From the NCBI RefSeq assembly GCF_011752005.1, contig NZ_JAAIJZ010000001.1:62001-126000 (forward strand): a stretch of 64,000 bases of DNA. The letters run 5' to 3'. Below, in pieces: positions 49,420-58,490 of the stretch (positions within the stretch are counted from its first letter, which is position 1; each line of letters begins with the position of its first letter). A program made the translations under genes and the position numbers. The DNA is from Canibacter zhoujuaniae. GTDB lineage: Bacteria; Actinomycetota; Actinomycetes; Actinomycetales; Microbacteriaceae. Below the pieces are notes generated by a model. It was not told where the DNA came from. It saw only the letters and a program-made list of their open reading frames with translations, and ran no database searches.

Positions 49420-50985
49420 ATGTTTTTGCCTGAACTTGCTGAGCTGCTTGGAGCCCGCATCGTCCCTGTTAGGGGCGGTGCGGGCTTCGCAGTGTGTGAT
49501 ACGAAACTGCTGGATGCTGCAGCGTTTAACAAAACTGAGGTAACCGCAGTAACCCATAATTCTCAGTGGGTTACCCCGGGTGCGCTATTCGTGGCTATAA
49601 ACGGTGATTCAGTAGACGGGCACAAGTTTGCTGCTGCGGCAGAGCAGGCGGGAGCTGTTGCTGTGCTTGGCGAGGGTCGAACCGCAGCCGACGAAAGCAA
49701 TCTGCCCTATTTACAGGTGCCCAATGCGAGACAGGCTCTAGCAGACGCCGCGGTAGCGCTCACAGGTGATCCAAGCGCTGACCTTCGAGTGATAGGTATC
49801 ACCGGCACAGACGGGAAAACAACCACCAGTTGGCTGACGAGATATATCCTGCGCGCTACGGGCACCTCAGTTGGGATGCTGTCAACGGCCGGATACGAGC
49901 TTGCAGACGGCGAATTGCAGCAATTTGAAGGGCGTTTTACCACTCCAGAGGCGCCGCAGGTGCAGCAGATTCTTGGTGAAATGCGAGATCAGGGAGCAAC
50001 TGCGGCGGTGATCGAATCTTCCAGCCATGCGCTGCTTATGGAGCGAGTGCGCGGTGTGAAGTGGGATGTCGCTATCTGGACGCACATCAGCCCAGAGCAT
50101 CTCAACACTCACGGCGGCATGGAGGGCTACTTCGCAGATAAGCGCAAGCTTATCGAAGCTGCCCCTTTCGCGGTGTTGAACGCTGATGATCCCTGGTGTG
50201 AGCGGCTGCGCGGTATTGCGCCGGAAGAGACCACCTACGGTGTCGACAGTGAGGCAGAATGGCGTGCTCTAAATATTGCGGAAACAGCATCGGGGATCGA
50301 CTTCACGCTGCAATACCCCGGTGATGACCGCGAGGGCAACAACGTTGATGCCTTTGCGCAGACACAGGCGCATCTGCCAATGCTCGGAAGATATAACGCA
50401 TACAACGCGCTAGCAGCTATTGCAGCGGTTAATCGACTTGGCGTGTCTGTGCCTGATGCGCTTAGAGCCTTGCGTGAATTCCCGGGTGTTCCTGGGCGCA
50501 TGCAAACTGTGCAGGAACCGCAGTCTGACATCAACGTTGTGATTGACTTTGCGCACGCAGAGAAGTCGCTTGAAAAAGCCTTGCAGGCGTTGCGCGAGGT
50601 GACCGAGACTGAGCTGTGGGTTGTTGTTGGTGCTGCGGGTGGCACACGCGACCCCAGTAAACGTGAACCCATGGGCAGGATTGCGACAACGATCGCCGAT
50701 CATGTTGTGTTTACCGAGGACGACCCCTACTTCACTCCTGTGCAGGAGATTATTGCGCAAATGACAGCGGGGGCGGATGCTGCAGGTAATAGCAACTACA
50801 CGGTTATTGAGGATCGCACTGCAGCGATTAATTTTGCCGTTACGAATGCGCCAGCAGGAGCAGTGGTTTTGCTCGCGGGCAAAGGGCCAGAAAGCACGAT
50901 TGAACGCGCGCACGGATCCGCCCCCTGGTCGGAAATTGCAGCAGCTAAAACCGCTCTGAATCTACGCAACTCTATGCGCGGATAG
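49420..50985 (+). CDS. Mur ligase family protein, MurE-like
   Basis: The 521-residue protein has the three-domain layout of UDP-MurNAc-tripeptide synthetases: an N-terminal domain that holds the UDP part (VTHNSQWVTPGALFVAINGDSVDGHKF), an ATPase domain with the P-loop GITGTDGKTTTSW near 128 and HAEKSLEKAL region, and a C-terminal domain with GAAGGTRDPSKREPMGRIA. At the site where MurE proteins carry DNPR or DNPA to select diaminopimelate or lysine, this protein has TEDDPYF. It could be the true MurE of an organism with an unusual third peptide residue, or a paralogue. It is outside a division cell-wall cluster, behind metI. Confidence 0.82.
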   Translation: MFLPELAELLGARIVPVRGGAGFAVCDTKLLDAAAFNKTEVTAVTHNSQWVTPGALFVAINGDSVDGHKFAAAAEQAGAVAVLGEGRTAADESNLPYLQVPNARQALADAAVALTGDPSADLRVIGITGTDGKTTTSWLTRYILRATGTSVGMLSTAGYELADGELQQFEGRFTTPEAPQVQQILGEMRDQGATAAVIESSSHALLMERVRGVKWDVAIWTHISPEHLNTHGGMEGYFADKRKLIEAAPFAVLNADDPWCERLRGIAPEETTYGVDSEAEWRALNIAETASGIDFTLQYPGDDREGNNVDAFAQTQAHLPMLGRYNAYNALAAIAAVNRLGVSVPDALRALREFPGVPGRMQTVQEPQSDINVVIDFAHAEKSLEKALQALREVTETELWVVVGAAGGTRDPSKREPMGRIATTIADHVVFTEDDPYFTPVQEIIAQMTAGADAAGNSNYTVIEDRTAAINFAVTNAPAGAVVLLAGKGPESTIERAHGSAPWSEIAAAKTALNLRNSMRG

Positions 50986-51015
50986 TGTTTAACGGGCCAC
51001 CCAGCTGTTAAACCT

Positions 51016-52386
51016 CTATGCCTTAGCGGCTGCGGTAATTGCGTGCAGTGCGCTGATTAGCTCAGCATCTGGTAGCGCGCCAAAACCGAACACAATACCG
51101 TTTTGGTAGTTTTGGCCAGCCCAGTATGCATCCAGTGTGCGCACGCGGTACCCTTGCGCTGCTACAGCGGCTGTCACTAATTCAGCGGGGCGCTCTGTCA
51201 GCAGAACACTGTGCAGACCGGCATTTATCGGCAGCAGTTTTGCGGCATTTAAATTGCTCAGCAGCTCTTGCACTAAATTGCGACGGCGTTGATAGACACG
51301 TTTGGCGCGCTGTGTGTGACGCTTTAAATGACCGCGTGCGAGAAACTCAGAGAGGGCTGCTGCGGTGACAGTGTTTACGGGAGAGCCAAGATCTTGCTGC
51401 GTTCGTTGTAGCAGGGGGCGCATGGCTGGGGGTGCGATTAGATATCCAACATTTAGTGCGGGATCGAGCAGGGCTGAGAAACTTCCCAACAGTATCGTGT
51501 GCTGCGGCGCGAGACTTGCTAGCGTTGGGAGCGCTGAACCGTTATACCGCAGCTCTGAATTAAAGTCATCTTCAATTAAGAGTGTGTTAGTTTGGGCGGC
51601 CCATGTCGCTAACGCCACTCGCTGCTCGCCCGCTAACGGGTCACCGCTAGGATACTGGTGATTGGGAGTGACCAGGGCTGCATCGGGAGCACTCACTGCC
51701 GAAAGTTTGGGTGAGATTGTGGTCATGTGTTTACCCAGTGCGGAAAGCGCTAAGCGCAGGCCCGGGTAGCCGGGTTGTTCCACTCCCACTGTGCTGATTG
51801 CTGCACCGAGTGTTGTGCTTAAGAGCTGCAGGCCGCTTCTTGCTCCAGCCGTTAAAATTACATCTTTCGGATCCACCAGCATGCCGCGACTGTGGCGCAG
51901 GTGGTCGGTGATTTGAATGCGCAGATTTGTCAGCGGATCAGCTTGGGTGTGTTTTAGTGCATCGCGCCAGACGGCGCGCCAGGCGGGAGTGTTGAGGAGA
52001 GTAACGTCGGGGGCGCCCGGTTTTAGGTCGATGAGATCGGGTGCACTGTCGTATGCCTCACTTGGTGCTGCATATTGGTTTTTGAGCGCGGTTGCTGCCG
52101 AGTACTCTGAAAATGCGAGTGCCGGATTTACGCGCGTGCCCGAACCTCTTAGCGGCAGGAGAATTCCTTCGGCTGCAAGCTCTTCAAAAGCTGCGATCAT
52201 TGAACCGCGTGACACTCCCAGCTGCCCGGCGAGCGTGCGGGTGCTCGGAAGGTTGTCTCCCGGGGTTAGTGCTCCTGTTTGCAGCAGAGAGCGAATCCCC
52301 TCCGCGATTTGTAGGGGCACGGCTAGCTCTCTGCTCTTATCGACTGTTATCGAGATTTCTGTGGTCGTTTCAGATCGCACACTCAA
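51016..52386 (-). CDS. pdxR: MocR-type regulator PdxR (GntR helix-turn-helix with aminotransferase domain)
   Basis: PdxR activates vitamin B6 synthesis genes when pyridoxal phosphate is scarce. The 456 residues join an N-terminal winged helix (LQIAEGIRSLLQTGALTPGDNLPSTRTLAGQLGVSRGSMIAAFEEL) to a class I aminotransferase-like domain that senses the cofactor. The expected lysine region is around IEDDFNSELRYNG to HTILLGSFSALLDPALNVGYLI, where the cofactor Lys of TFSK-type sites appears replaced, so the fold may bind the cofactor differently or weakly. It is divergent from pdxST across a 65-base region with two PdxR-like boxes. Confidence 0.87.
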   Translation of the reverse strand: MSVRSETTTEISITVDKSRELAVPLQIAEGIRSLLQTGALTPGDNLPSTRTLAGQLGVSRGSMIAAFEELAAEGILLPLRGSGTRVNPALAFSEYSAATALKNQYAAPSEAYDSAPDLIDLKPGAPDVTLLNTPAWRAVWRDALKHTQADPLTNLRIQITDHLRHSRGMLVDPKDVILTAGARSGLQLLSTTLGAAISTVGVEQPGYPGLRLALSALGKHMTTISPKLSAVSAPDAALVTPNHQYPSGDPLAGEQRVALATWAAQTNTLLIEDDFNSELRYNGSALPTLASLAPQHTILLGSFSALLDPALNVGYLIAPPAMRPLLQRTQQDLGSPVNTVTAAALSEFLARGHLKRHTQRAKRVYQRRRNLVQELLSNLNAAKLLPINAGLHSVLLTERPAELVTAAVAAQGYRVRTLDAYWAGQNYQNGIVFGFGALPDAELISALHAITAAAKA

Positions 52387-52392
52387 ACCTGC

Positions 52393-52446
52393 CTAAGTGG
52401 TCTATTGCAACACGCAAAGTTTGGCATATTGCTTAGACCACTTTAG
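52393..52446. promoter_or_regulatory. pdxR: Paired PdxR operator boxes between pdxR and pdxS
   Basis: CTAAGTGGTCTA (52393-52404) and its inverted copy TAGACCACTTTAG (52434-52446) flank 29 bases. AAGTGGTCTA agrees with the AAAGTGG-W-CTA-type box described for corynebacterial PdxR. A -35-like TTGCAA (52405-52410) and a -10-like TATTGC (52427-52432) lie between the boxes. Confidence 0.75.
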
Positions 52447-52463
52447 CGCGATTGAATGTTGCT

Positions 52464-53360
52464 ATGACTGATAACAACACTCAAACAGCAGGCACTCGTG
52501 TGAAGCGGGGTCTCGCAGACATGCTCAAAAACGGTGTCATTATGGACGTCGTAACCCCGGAACAGGCGCGCATCGCTGAAGATGCCGGCGCCAGCGCAGT
52601 AATGGCACTGGAGCGCGTGCCGGCCGATATTCGCGCGCAGGGAGGCGTTGCTCGCATGAGCGATCCCGACCTAATCGACGGAATCGTAAATGCTGTCTCG
52701 ATCCCGGTAATGGCAAAGGCGCGTATCGGTCACACCGTGGAAGCGCAGATTTTGGAATCGCTCGGCGTCGATTTTATTGATGAGTCAGAGGTGCTGAGCC
52801 CCGCTGATTACACACACCACATTAATAAATGGAATTTTGATGTGCCATTCGTGTGTGGCGCAACAAACCTCGGCGAAGCGCTGCGCCGCATCACAGAAGG
52901 CGCGGCAATGATTCGTTCTAAGGGCGAAGCCGGCACCGGTGACGTGTCTGAAGCGGTGCGCCATATGCGAACTATCCGCGGTGAGATTAACCGCTTGCGC
53001 AGCCTCGACCGAGATGAGCTCTTTGTTGCTGCCAAAGAATTGCAGGCGCCATACGACCTGGTGGCTGAGGTTGCAGAAACCGGCAAACTCCCGGTTGTGA
53101 TGTTTGTCGCCGGGGGAGTTGCAACTCCTGCTGATGCTGCTCTTGTGCGGCAGATGGGCGCTGAGGGTGTCTTTGTTGGATCCGGTATCTTCAAATCAGA
53201 CAATCCAGAAAAGCGCGCAGCGGCAATCGTAAAGGCAACAACCCTCTACGACGATCCGGCAGCACTGGCTGAGGTCAGCCGTAATCTCGGCGAAGCAATG
53301 GTCGGTATCAACGTCGCCGATATTCCCGCCCCGCATCGACTCGCGGAACGTGGATGGTAG
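52464..53360 (+). CDS. pdxS: Pyridoxal 5'-phosphate synthase subunit PdxS
   Basis: PdxS makes pyridoxal phosphate from ribose 5-phosphate, glyceraldehyde 3-phosphate and ammonia delivered by PdxT. The 298-residue barrel protein is nearly invariant across bacteria: GVIMDVVTPEQARIAEDAGASAVMALERVPADIRAQGGVARMSDP, PVMAKARIGHTVEAQILE, FVCGATNLGEALRRI and GVFVGSGIF. I use the ATG at 52464; a TTG four codons upstream is also in frame. pdxT overlaps the end. Expression is expected to be controlled by the divergent PdxR. Confidence 0.97.
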   Translation: MTDNNTQTAGTRVKRGLADMLKNGVIMDVVTPEQARIAEDAGASAVMALERVPADIRAQGGVARMSDPDLIDGIVNAVSIPVMAKARIGHTVEAQILESLGVDFIDESEVLSPADYTHHINKWNFDVPFVCGATNLGEALRRITEGAAMIRSKGEAGTGDVSEAVRHMRTIRGEINRLRSLDRDELFVAAKELQAPYDLVAEVAETGKLPVVMFVAGGVATPADAALVRQMGAEGVFVGSGIFKSDNPEKRAAAIVKATTLYDDPAALAEVSRNLGEAMVGINVADIPAPHRLAERGW

Positions 53361-53965
53361 CCGGCGCAGAATCCACCACTGCTGCGAGCACACTGCTGAT
53401 TGGTGTGCTCGCACTGCAGGGTGGGGTAGAGGAGCATATTGCTGTGCTGACAGAGCTCGGCATTGCAACGCGCAGAGTGCGCAGGCCCCTCGATCTTGCG
53501 GAGCTTGACGGGATTATTATTCCCGGCGGTGAATCCACTGTGATTGATAAATTGGCGCGCTCATTCGGGCTTGCTGAGCCTTTGAAAAACGCTATAACTG
53601 ATGGGCTACCAGTATTTGCAACCTGTGCCGGGTTAATCTATCTCGCACAGAATATCGAGGGGAAAGCTCCGGGGCAGGAAACACTCGGAGTGCTGCCTGT
53701 CACAGTCAGGCGCAATGCGTTCGGGCGGCAGACAGAATCGTTTGAGACAAGCCTTGTTGTTGACGATCTAGAGGTGCCGGCTACCTTTATTAGGGCCCCT
53801 GAGGTGGTGTCGGTTGCTCCTGGAGTTGAAACTATTGCGCAGCTACCTGGTGGGCGTGTTGTCGGGGTGCGTGCCGGTAATATAACAGCCTTTTCTTTTC
53901 ATCCAGAAGTAGATCGAGATGCTCGTTTGCACCAGCAGTGGGTGGCTAGGATCCCTCGAAAATAG
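53354..53965 (+). CDS. pdxT: Pyridoxal 5'-phosphate synthase glutaminase subunit PdxT
   Basis: PdxT hydrolyses glutamine and channels the ammonia to PdxS. The 203 residues are a class I glutamine amidotransferase-like domain: IGVLALQGGVEEH, IIPGGESTVIDKLAR, catalytic Cys in FATCAGLIYLAQ near 94 and the His/Glu pair in FSFHPEVDRDARLH near 185. The start overlaps the end of pdxS by 7 bp, so the subunits are coupled. Confidence 0.96.
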   Translation: MVAGAESTTAASTLLIGVLALQGGVEEHIAVLTELGIATRRVRRPLDLAELDGIIIPGGESTVIDKLARSFGLAEPLKNAITDGLPVFATCAGLIYLAQNIEGKAPGQETLGVLPVTVRRNAFGRQTESFETSLVVDDLEVPATFIRAPEVVSVAPGVETIAQLPGGRVVGVRAGNITAFSFHPEVDRDARLHQQWVARIPRK

Positions 53966-54025
53966 CGATCCCTGCCCGTTAAGAGTATGATTTTAGCGGA
54001 ACAACACAACTGCGAAGGAGCAGGC

Positions 54026-55546
54026 ATGGAGAGATCTGCACTCAGCACTGAGGCACAAAGTGGCGGTAAGAACCTCGGTAAAGGCTTAGCAAACGGCGCT
54101 CTAGGGGTGGTCGGCTCAACCATAATCGGTCTCGCCTCAACCGCGCCGCTTTACTCACTTGCTGCGACTTTGGGGTATGTAATCATCGCGGTTGGAGCAC
54201 AGGCGCCAATCGTGTTTATTATCGCCAGCATCCCGATGATTTTCGCCGCATTGGCCTATCAGGAGTTAAACCGCGAGATGCCCGATTGCGGCACCACTTT
54301 TGTTTGGGGCACAAAAGCTTTCGGGCCGGTCATCGGCTGGCTTGGTGGCTGGTCTGTTGCCGTCTCCTCGGTGATGGTGCTCGCGAACGTCGGTGAGATT
54401 ACCGGCCAATACTTCTGGCTTCTGCTCGGTAATGAAGAATTCGCTAGCAACCGGGCCATTGTTGTGACCACCTCTGTGATTTTTATTGCTGTGATGGTGG
54501 GAATCAGCATTATTGGTGTGCAAATCGGTGAGAAGCTTCAGATGGTTCTCGTTGGGATCCAGATATTTGCGATGGTGCTGTTTGCGGTGCTTGCTCTCGT
54601 GCACGCTTTGAAAGGCACATACGAAGGATCAACTGACTTCGACTGGGCATGGTTTGATGTCACGCAAATCAACAGCTACTCAGGGTTTATTGAGGCCGTG
54701 CTGCTCGTCCTCTTCATCTACTGGGGTTGGGACACCTGCCTCGCGCTTAACGAAGAAACCAAAAACCCACGCACCACTCCAGGCAGAGCTGCGATGCTGT
54801 GCATCATCGTCTTGATTGTGCTGTACGTGGGTGCCGGGGTTACCGCAATGATGTTTGCCGGTTTTGGTGATACCGAGTTTGGCTTGACGAACGCTGCACA
54901 CCTGGATGATGTGTTTAGCGTTCTCGGTAGCGCACTGTTTGGCCCGTGGGGTTGGTTCCTGCTGCTGTCGGTGATGCTGTCTGCGGCGTCATCAACACAG
55001 ACCACGATCCTGCCCACCGCACGCGGCACCCTGTCGATGGCGGTGTATCGTGCGCTGCCAGATAAATTTGCGCAGCTGCACCCACGCTGGAAGACGCCGT
55101 GGTTTTCAACTCTAATTCTGGGCATTGCTGCTATCGGCTACTATGTGCTTGTCTCAGCAATCTCTGAAGATGTGCTGGCCGACTCTCTCACCTCAATGGG
55201 GCTCGCAGTTGCGCTCTACTATGCGATTACCTCATTTGCGTGTGTCTGGTACTACCGTGACACGCTGAAAGACAGTGCTCGAAACCTGTGGATGCGCGGC
55301 ATTATCCCAGCTCTCGGCGGTCTGATGCTCGGTTATGCTTTCATCCAGAGCGCGCTAGATATGCTCTCAGAGGGATACAGTGAGACGGTTATCCTTGGGC
55401 TTGGTGGCGCCTTCGTGATAGGAATCGGAGCCATCCTCTTCGGTATGCTGCTGATGGCGGTGTGGTCTCTCTTCCCTGGAAGCAAACCATTTTTCCAGGG
55501 CCGCAGTCTAAACCGCGACACCCCTGTGCTGGTGCCAGACGAGTAG
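54026..55546 (+). CDS. APC superfamily amino acid permease
   Basis: The 506-residue protein has twelve or more membrane helices and the APC pattern, with GVVGSTIIGLASTAPLYSLAATLGYV at the first helix break and QELNREMPDCGTTFVWGTKAFGPVIGWLGGWSV after helix 2. The ATG at 54026 follows GAAGGAG and is preferred over an upstream start that adds 13 residues. Substrate may be an amino acid or amine; the sequence does not tell. It follows pdxT by 60 bases on the same strand, but a link with B6 is not evident. Confidence 0.9.
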   Translation: MERSALSTEAQSGGKNLGKGLANGALGVVGSTIIGLASTAPLYSLAATLGYVIIAVGAQAPIVFIIASIPMIFAALAYQELNREMPDCGTTFVWGTKAFGPVIGWLGGWSVAVSSVMVLANVGEITGQYFWLLLGNEEFASNRAIVVTTSVIFIAVMVGISIIGVQIGEKLQMVLVGIQIFAMVLFAVLALVHALKGTYEGSTDFDWAWFDVTQINSYSGFIEAVLLVLFIYWGWDTCLALNEETKNPRTTPGRAAMLCIIVLIVLYVGAGVTAMMFAGFGDTEFGLTNAAHLDDVFSVLGSALFGPWGWFLLLSVMLSAASSTQTTILPTARGTLSMAVYRALPDKFAQLHPRWKTPWFSTLILGIAAIGYYVLVSAISEDVLADSLTSMGLAVALYYAITSFACVWYYRDTLKDSARNLWMRGIIPALGGLMLGYAFIQSALDMLSEGYSETVILGLGGAFVIGIGAILFGMLLMAVWSLFPGSKPFFQGRSLNRDTPVLVPDE

Positions 55547-55591
55547 ACCGGAGCGGAGTGTAACGCAGCGCAGATGATCGGGTAGCGAGGG

Positions 55592-56410
55592 TTAACGCAC
55601 CATCTCTAATACCCTGTCGTGTAGTTTGCCGTTGCTTGCAAAAGCGCTACCCGACCAGGCGGTCTCGTTGCCCTCGATATCCGTGAATTTGCCACCTGCT
55701 TCGCTCACAACAACTGCAACAGCGGCAACATCGTATGATTTGATATCGAACTCACCGACGATATCGAGCAGACCTTCGGCAAGCGCCATATAAGAGTATG
55801 CGTCACCGTAAGCGCGATCACGCCACACTGCGCGGCGCAAGTTTAATAGCGCATCCAGTTTGCCAGCCTCTTCCCACTGTTGGATGCTTTGAAAACTGAG
55901 AGATGCGTCTGCCAAATCAGCGACCCCGCTCACAGACAGCCGCTGTGGCGGATTGGTGCCAACCTGTTTAAACGCACCGTGCCCCTTTAACGCCCACCAG
56001 CGAGTATTCAGAGCGGGCATAGACACAACCCCGAGCTCCGGTTTGCCATCGACCTCTAAGGCGAGCAGCGTTGCCCAGTTAAAGATGCCGCGTAAGAAGT
56101 TATTTGTGCCGTCGATTGGGTCAAGAATCCATTTTCGAGTGCTCGTGCTGTTGGCTTCAGGGTCGGTGTGAGCAGGGCTGTTTCCCGCACCGGTTTCTTC
56201 ACCAAAAAATTGGTCGTTCGGGCGATCCGCAAGAATTTTTGCGCGCAGTGCCTCTTCCACCGCTTTGTCGGCATCTGTGACGTAGGTGCGGTCAGGTTTG
56301 GTGCTGACTTGTAGGTCTGCAGCTTGGAAGCGGGGGAGTGCGATACTGTCAGCGAGAGAAGCGAGTGAGAGCGCGAACTCTAAATCGGCTGTGGTTGCAG
56401 AGCTAGACAT
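55592..56410 (-). CDS. hisN: Inositol-phosphatase-family protein, probably histidinol-phosphatase
   Basis: This 272-residue Mg2+-dependent phosphatase has GEETG near 95, ILDPIDGTNNFLRGIFNWATLLAL near 120 and IKSYDVAAVAVVVSEAGG near 220. The block DPIDGTNNFLRG with WATL resembles the actinobacterial HisN branch, which dephosphorylates histidinol phosphate in histidine synthesis; an inositol phosphatase cannot be excluded. The ATG at 56410 has GAAAGG seven bases upstream; a longer frame runs through the tRNA-Lys gene and is not credible. Confidence 0.83.
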   Translation of the reverse strand: MSSSATTADLEFALSLASLADSIALPRFQAADLQVSTKPDRTYVTDADKAVEEALRAKILADRPNDQFFGEETGAGNSPAHTDPEANSTSTRKWILDPIDGTNNFLRGIFNWATLLALEVDGKPELGVVSMPALNTRWWALKGHGAFKQVGTNPPQRLSVSGVADLADASLSFQSIQQWEEAGKLDALLNLRRAVWRDRAYGDAYSYMALAEGLLDIVGEFDIKSYDVAAVAVVVSEAGGKFTDIEGNETAWSGSAFASNGKLHDRVLEMVR

Positions 56411-56474
56411 CTTCGGCCTTTCGTGAAAGCGGGTGCTGCAGAAATTAGTATAGGGACTATCGAGTAGAGAAAGT

Positions 56475-56511
56475 AAAAACCCTGGAAAATCAATGATTTT
56501 CCAGGGTTTTT
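56475..56511 (-). terminator. Terminator of tRNA-Lys
   Basis: Perfect 16-bp arms AAAAACCCTGGAAAAT / ATTTTCCAGGGTTTTT with a five-base loop lie directly after the tRNA 3' end on the minus strand. Confidence 0.93.
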
Positions 56512-56513
56512 CG

Positions 56514-56586
<73 letters not shown>

Positions 56587-56707
56587 GCGTTGCTTTTGAC
56601 AACAGATAAAACTTTAACACAGCCGCTGGTCGGAAGCAAAACACAATTTAGTCAGCGTGTCTGCGCAGTGGTTAAGCTGTAGCAGTGGCGATTCCACCGT
56701 TACGGGT

Positions 56708-58012
56708 TCAGTCGTCCTGTAGCTCCGACAGCTGTTTCTCGTTGCGCTCAACCGCAGCCTGTCGCTGTTTCTTCGGCTGGTAAAGCAAGATAGAAGCCAA
56801 ACCTACCGCAAGGAGTGAGGCGCACATAACAGCAAGACGCGCAGTATCCTGATCTGCCGGATCGGTGAAACTGAGTTCGGCAATCAGCAGGGCAACTGTG
56901 AAGCCAATACCGGCGAGAGATGCGACACCGATGAGCTGTCGCCAGGTGATGGAGTCATCAAGGTTTGCGCCATTAAATCGTGTTACCAGCCATGTCGTGA
57001 GAGTGATCCCGATTGGCTTGCCAAGCACCAAACCGGCAATCACGCCGAGAGCAATCGGGTCAAACGGAAAACGAGCTTCTCCATGGATCGACACCCCTGC
57101 TGAGAAGAAAGCAAAGACTGGCACAGCAATTCCGGCAGAGAGCGGAGTGAAACGATAAGCCAGACGCTCAGCGAGATTCAACCCGTGTTTGCCCTTGACC
57201 GGCACAGTAAACCCGAGGATAACTCCGGCAATCGTCGCGTGCACTCCAGAGATAAGGAAGAAAGCCCACGCAACAACACCAAGAGGCAGCAGAAGAAACC
57301 AAGCTAGCCAGTGATGCTCATCGAAGAATTTTGTAAATTTTTGCGTCAGGAAAGCGTAGATAAGGATTGGGACGGCTGCCGCTGCAAGCGCCCAAAGCTG
57401 AATTTCGCTGGTGTAGAAAAGCGCGATTATGAGGATAGCTATAAGATCGTCTACCACCGCGAGTGTTAGCAAAAACATGCGCAGCGCTGTTGGCACGCCG
57501 GGAGCAATCAGCCCGAGCACAGCGACTGCGAAGGCAATATCGGTAGCGCCCGGAATGGCCCAGCCGTGAGCGCTTGGCTGCCCGAAATTGAAGGCGAGGT
57601 AAAAAAGCGCAGGAGTCGCTACACCGCCAAATGCGGCAGCGATTGGAACAATCGCGGTTGAGAATTTACGCAGTTCGCCGTGCACAAACTCGTGTTTCAG
57701 CTCGAGGCCGACGAGGAAAAAGAAAATAGCGAGCAGACCATCTGCCGCCCAGTGCCCGACGCTCAACCGCAGCCCGAGCTCTTCGGGCCCAATATAGGTG
57801 CCACGCAGGTTAAAGAACCAGTCTGCGGCGGGTGAGTTCGCGAGGATAAACCCGAGCAGTGCTGCGCCCATGATGATGAGCCCACCAATCATTTGCGAAC
57901 GCAGTAATTTGCCGACGCGGTTTACCTCACGTTTGCGAGCCAGGCGCAAAATTCTGCGCCTGCGGCTTTGCTGACTGGGAGCAGACTCTACGTGCTGGGT
58001 TGTTTCTGCCAC
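56708..58012 (-). CDS. nhaA: Na+/H+ antiporter NhaA
   Basis: NhaA exports sodium in exchange for protons and helps control pH and salt. The 434 residues have about twelve helices with LLAIFFFLVGLELKHEFVHGELR, PGATDIAFAVAVLGLIAPGVP (the two conserved ion-site Asp follow in LAVVDDLIAILIIALFY) and GFTVALLIAELSF near the end. Basic N-terminal and Gln-rich C-terminal tails extend beyond the core. It is a single-gene unit. Confidence 0.94.
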   Translation of the reverse strand: MAETTQHVESAPSQQSRRRRILRLARKREVNRVGKLLRSQMIGGLIIMGAALLGFILANSPAADWFFNLRGTYIGPEELGLRLSVGHWAADGLLAIFFFLVGLELKHEFVHGELRKFSTAIVPIAAAFGGVATPALFYLAFNFGQPSAHGWAIPGATDIAFAVAVLGLIAPGVPTALRMFLLTLAVVDDLIAILIIALFYTSEIQLWALAAAAVPILIYAFLTQKFTKFFDEHHWLAWFLLLPLGVVAWAFFLISGVHATIAGVILGFTVPVKGKHGLNLAERLAYRFTPLSAGIAVPVFAFFSAGVSIHGEARFPFDPIALGVIAGLVLGKPIGITLTTWLVTRFNGANLDDSITWRQLIGVASLAGIGFTVALLIAELSFTDPADQDTARLAVMCASLLAVGLASILLYQPKKQRQAAVERNEKQLSELQDD

Positions 58013-58126
58013 TGCTGCCTCGATTCAGGTTATAGAAACAGTAAATGTTGGAGTTCCCGAAGCGTACTGTTGCTGATTATGAAAACTAACGGTAAATAGT
58101 TTGCGTAATCGGCCGCTAGAGTGCCT

Positions 58127-58393
58127 TTATCTTACTCGTTTTGCGGCCTTCTTAGCCGCCTTTTCACGTTTTGCGTGCTCTTTACGAGCTGCTTTTCCAC
58201 GTGCGATGTAGTCTTTGTCATTTTCTGACTTGCGCACTGACGCAACGGCGAGGATAAAGCTGAGCACCCAGCTCAACCAGACTACATAGCGGCGCCAGTC
58301 TGCTGGCATTTCTTTTGTCTGTTTGCGCACACCGAGTGCACCAAGCAGTGAGCCAATCACACCCATATTAGTAACGTAGCGACCAACACCCAT
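58127..58393 (-). CDS. Small membrane protein with basic C-terminus
   Basis: I do not recognise this 88-residue protein. It has one or two hydrophobic segments (GVIGSLLGALG near 11-21 and YVVWLSWVLSFILAVASV near 36-54) and a very basic tail of repeated K/R/A (ARKEHAKREKAAKKAAKRVR). A short stretch after each helix suggests cytosolic ends. It has no neighbours in its operon. The codon pattern and AAAGG before the ATG support translation. Confidence 0.65.
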   Translation of the reverse strand: MGVGRYVTNMGVIGSLLGALGVRKQTKEMPADWRRYVVWLSWVLSFILAVASVRKSENDKDYIARGKAARKEHAKREKAAKKAAKRVR

Positions 58394-58490
58394 TTTGCTG
58401 CCTTTCTACAGAATTTAAGCGAAAACTGACACCTAGCCTACCGTGCCGGTCTCGTCACAATCTGTGTGTTTGAGGGCTAGAATAGGTTGC

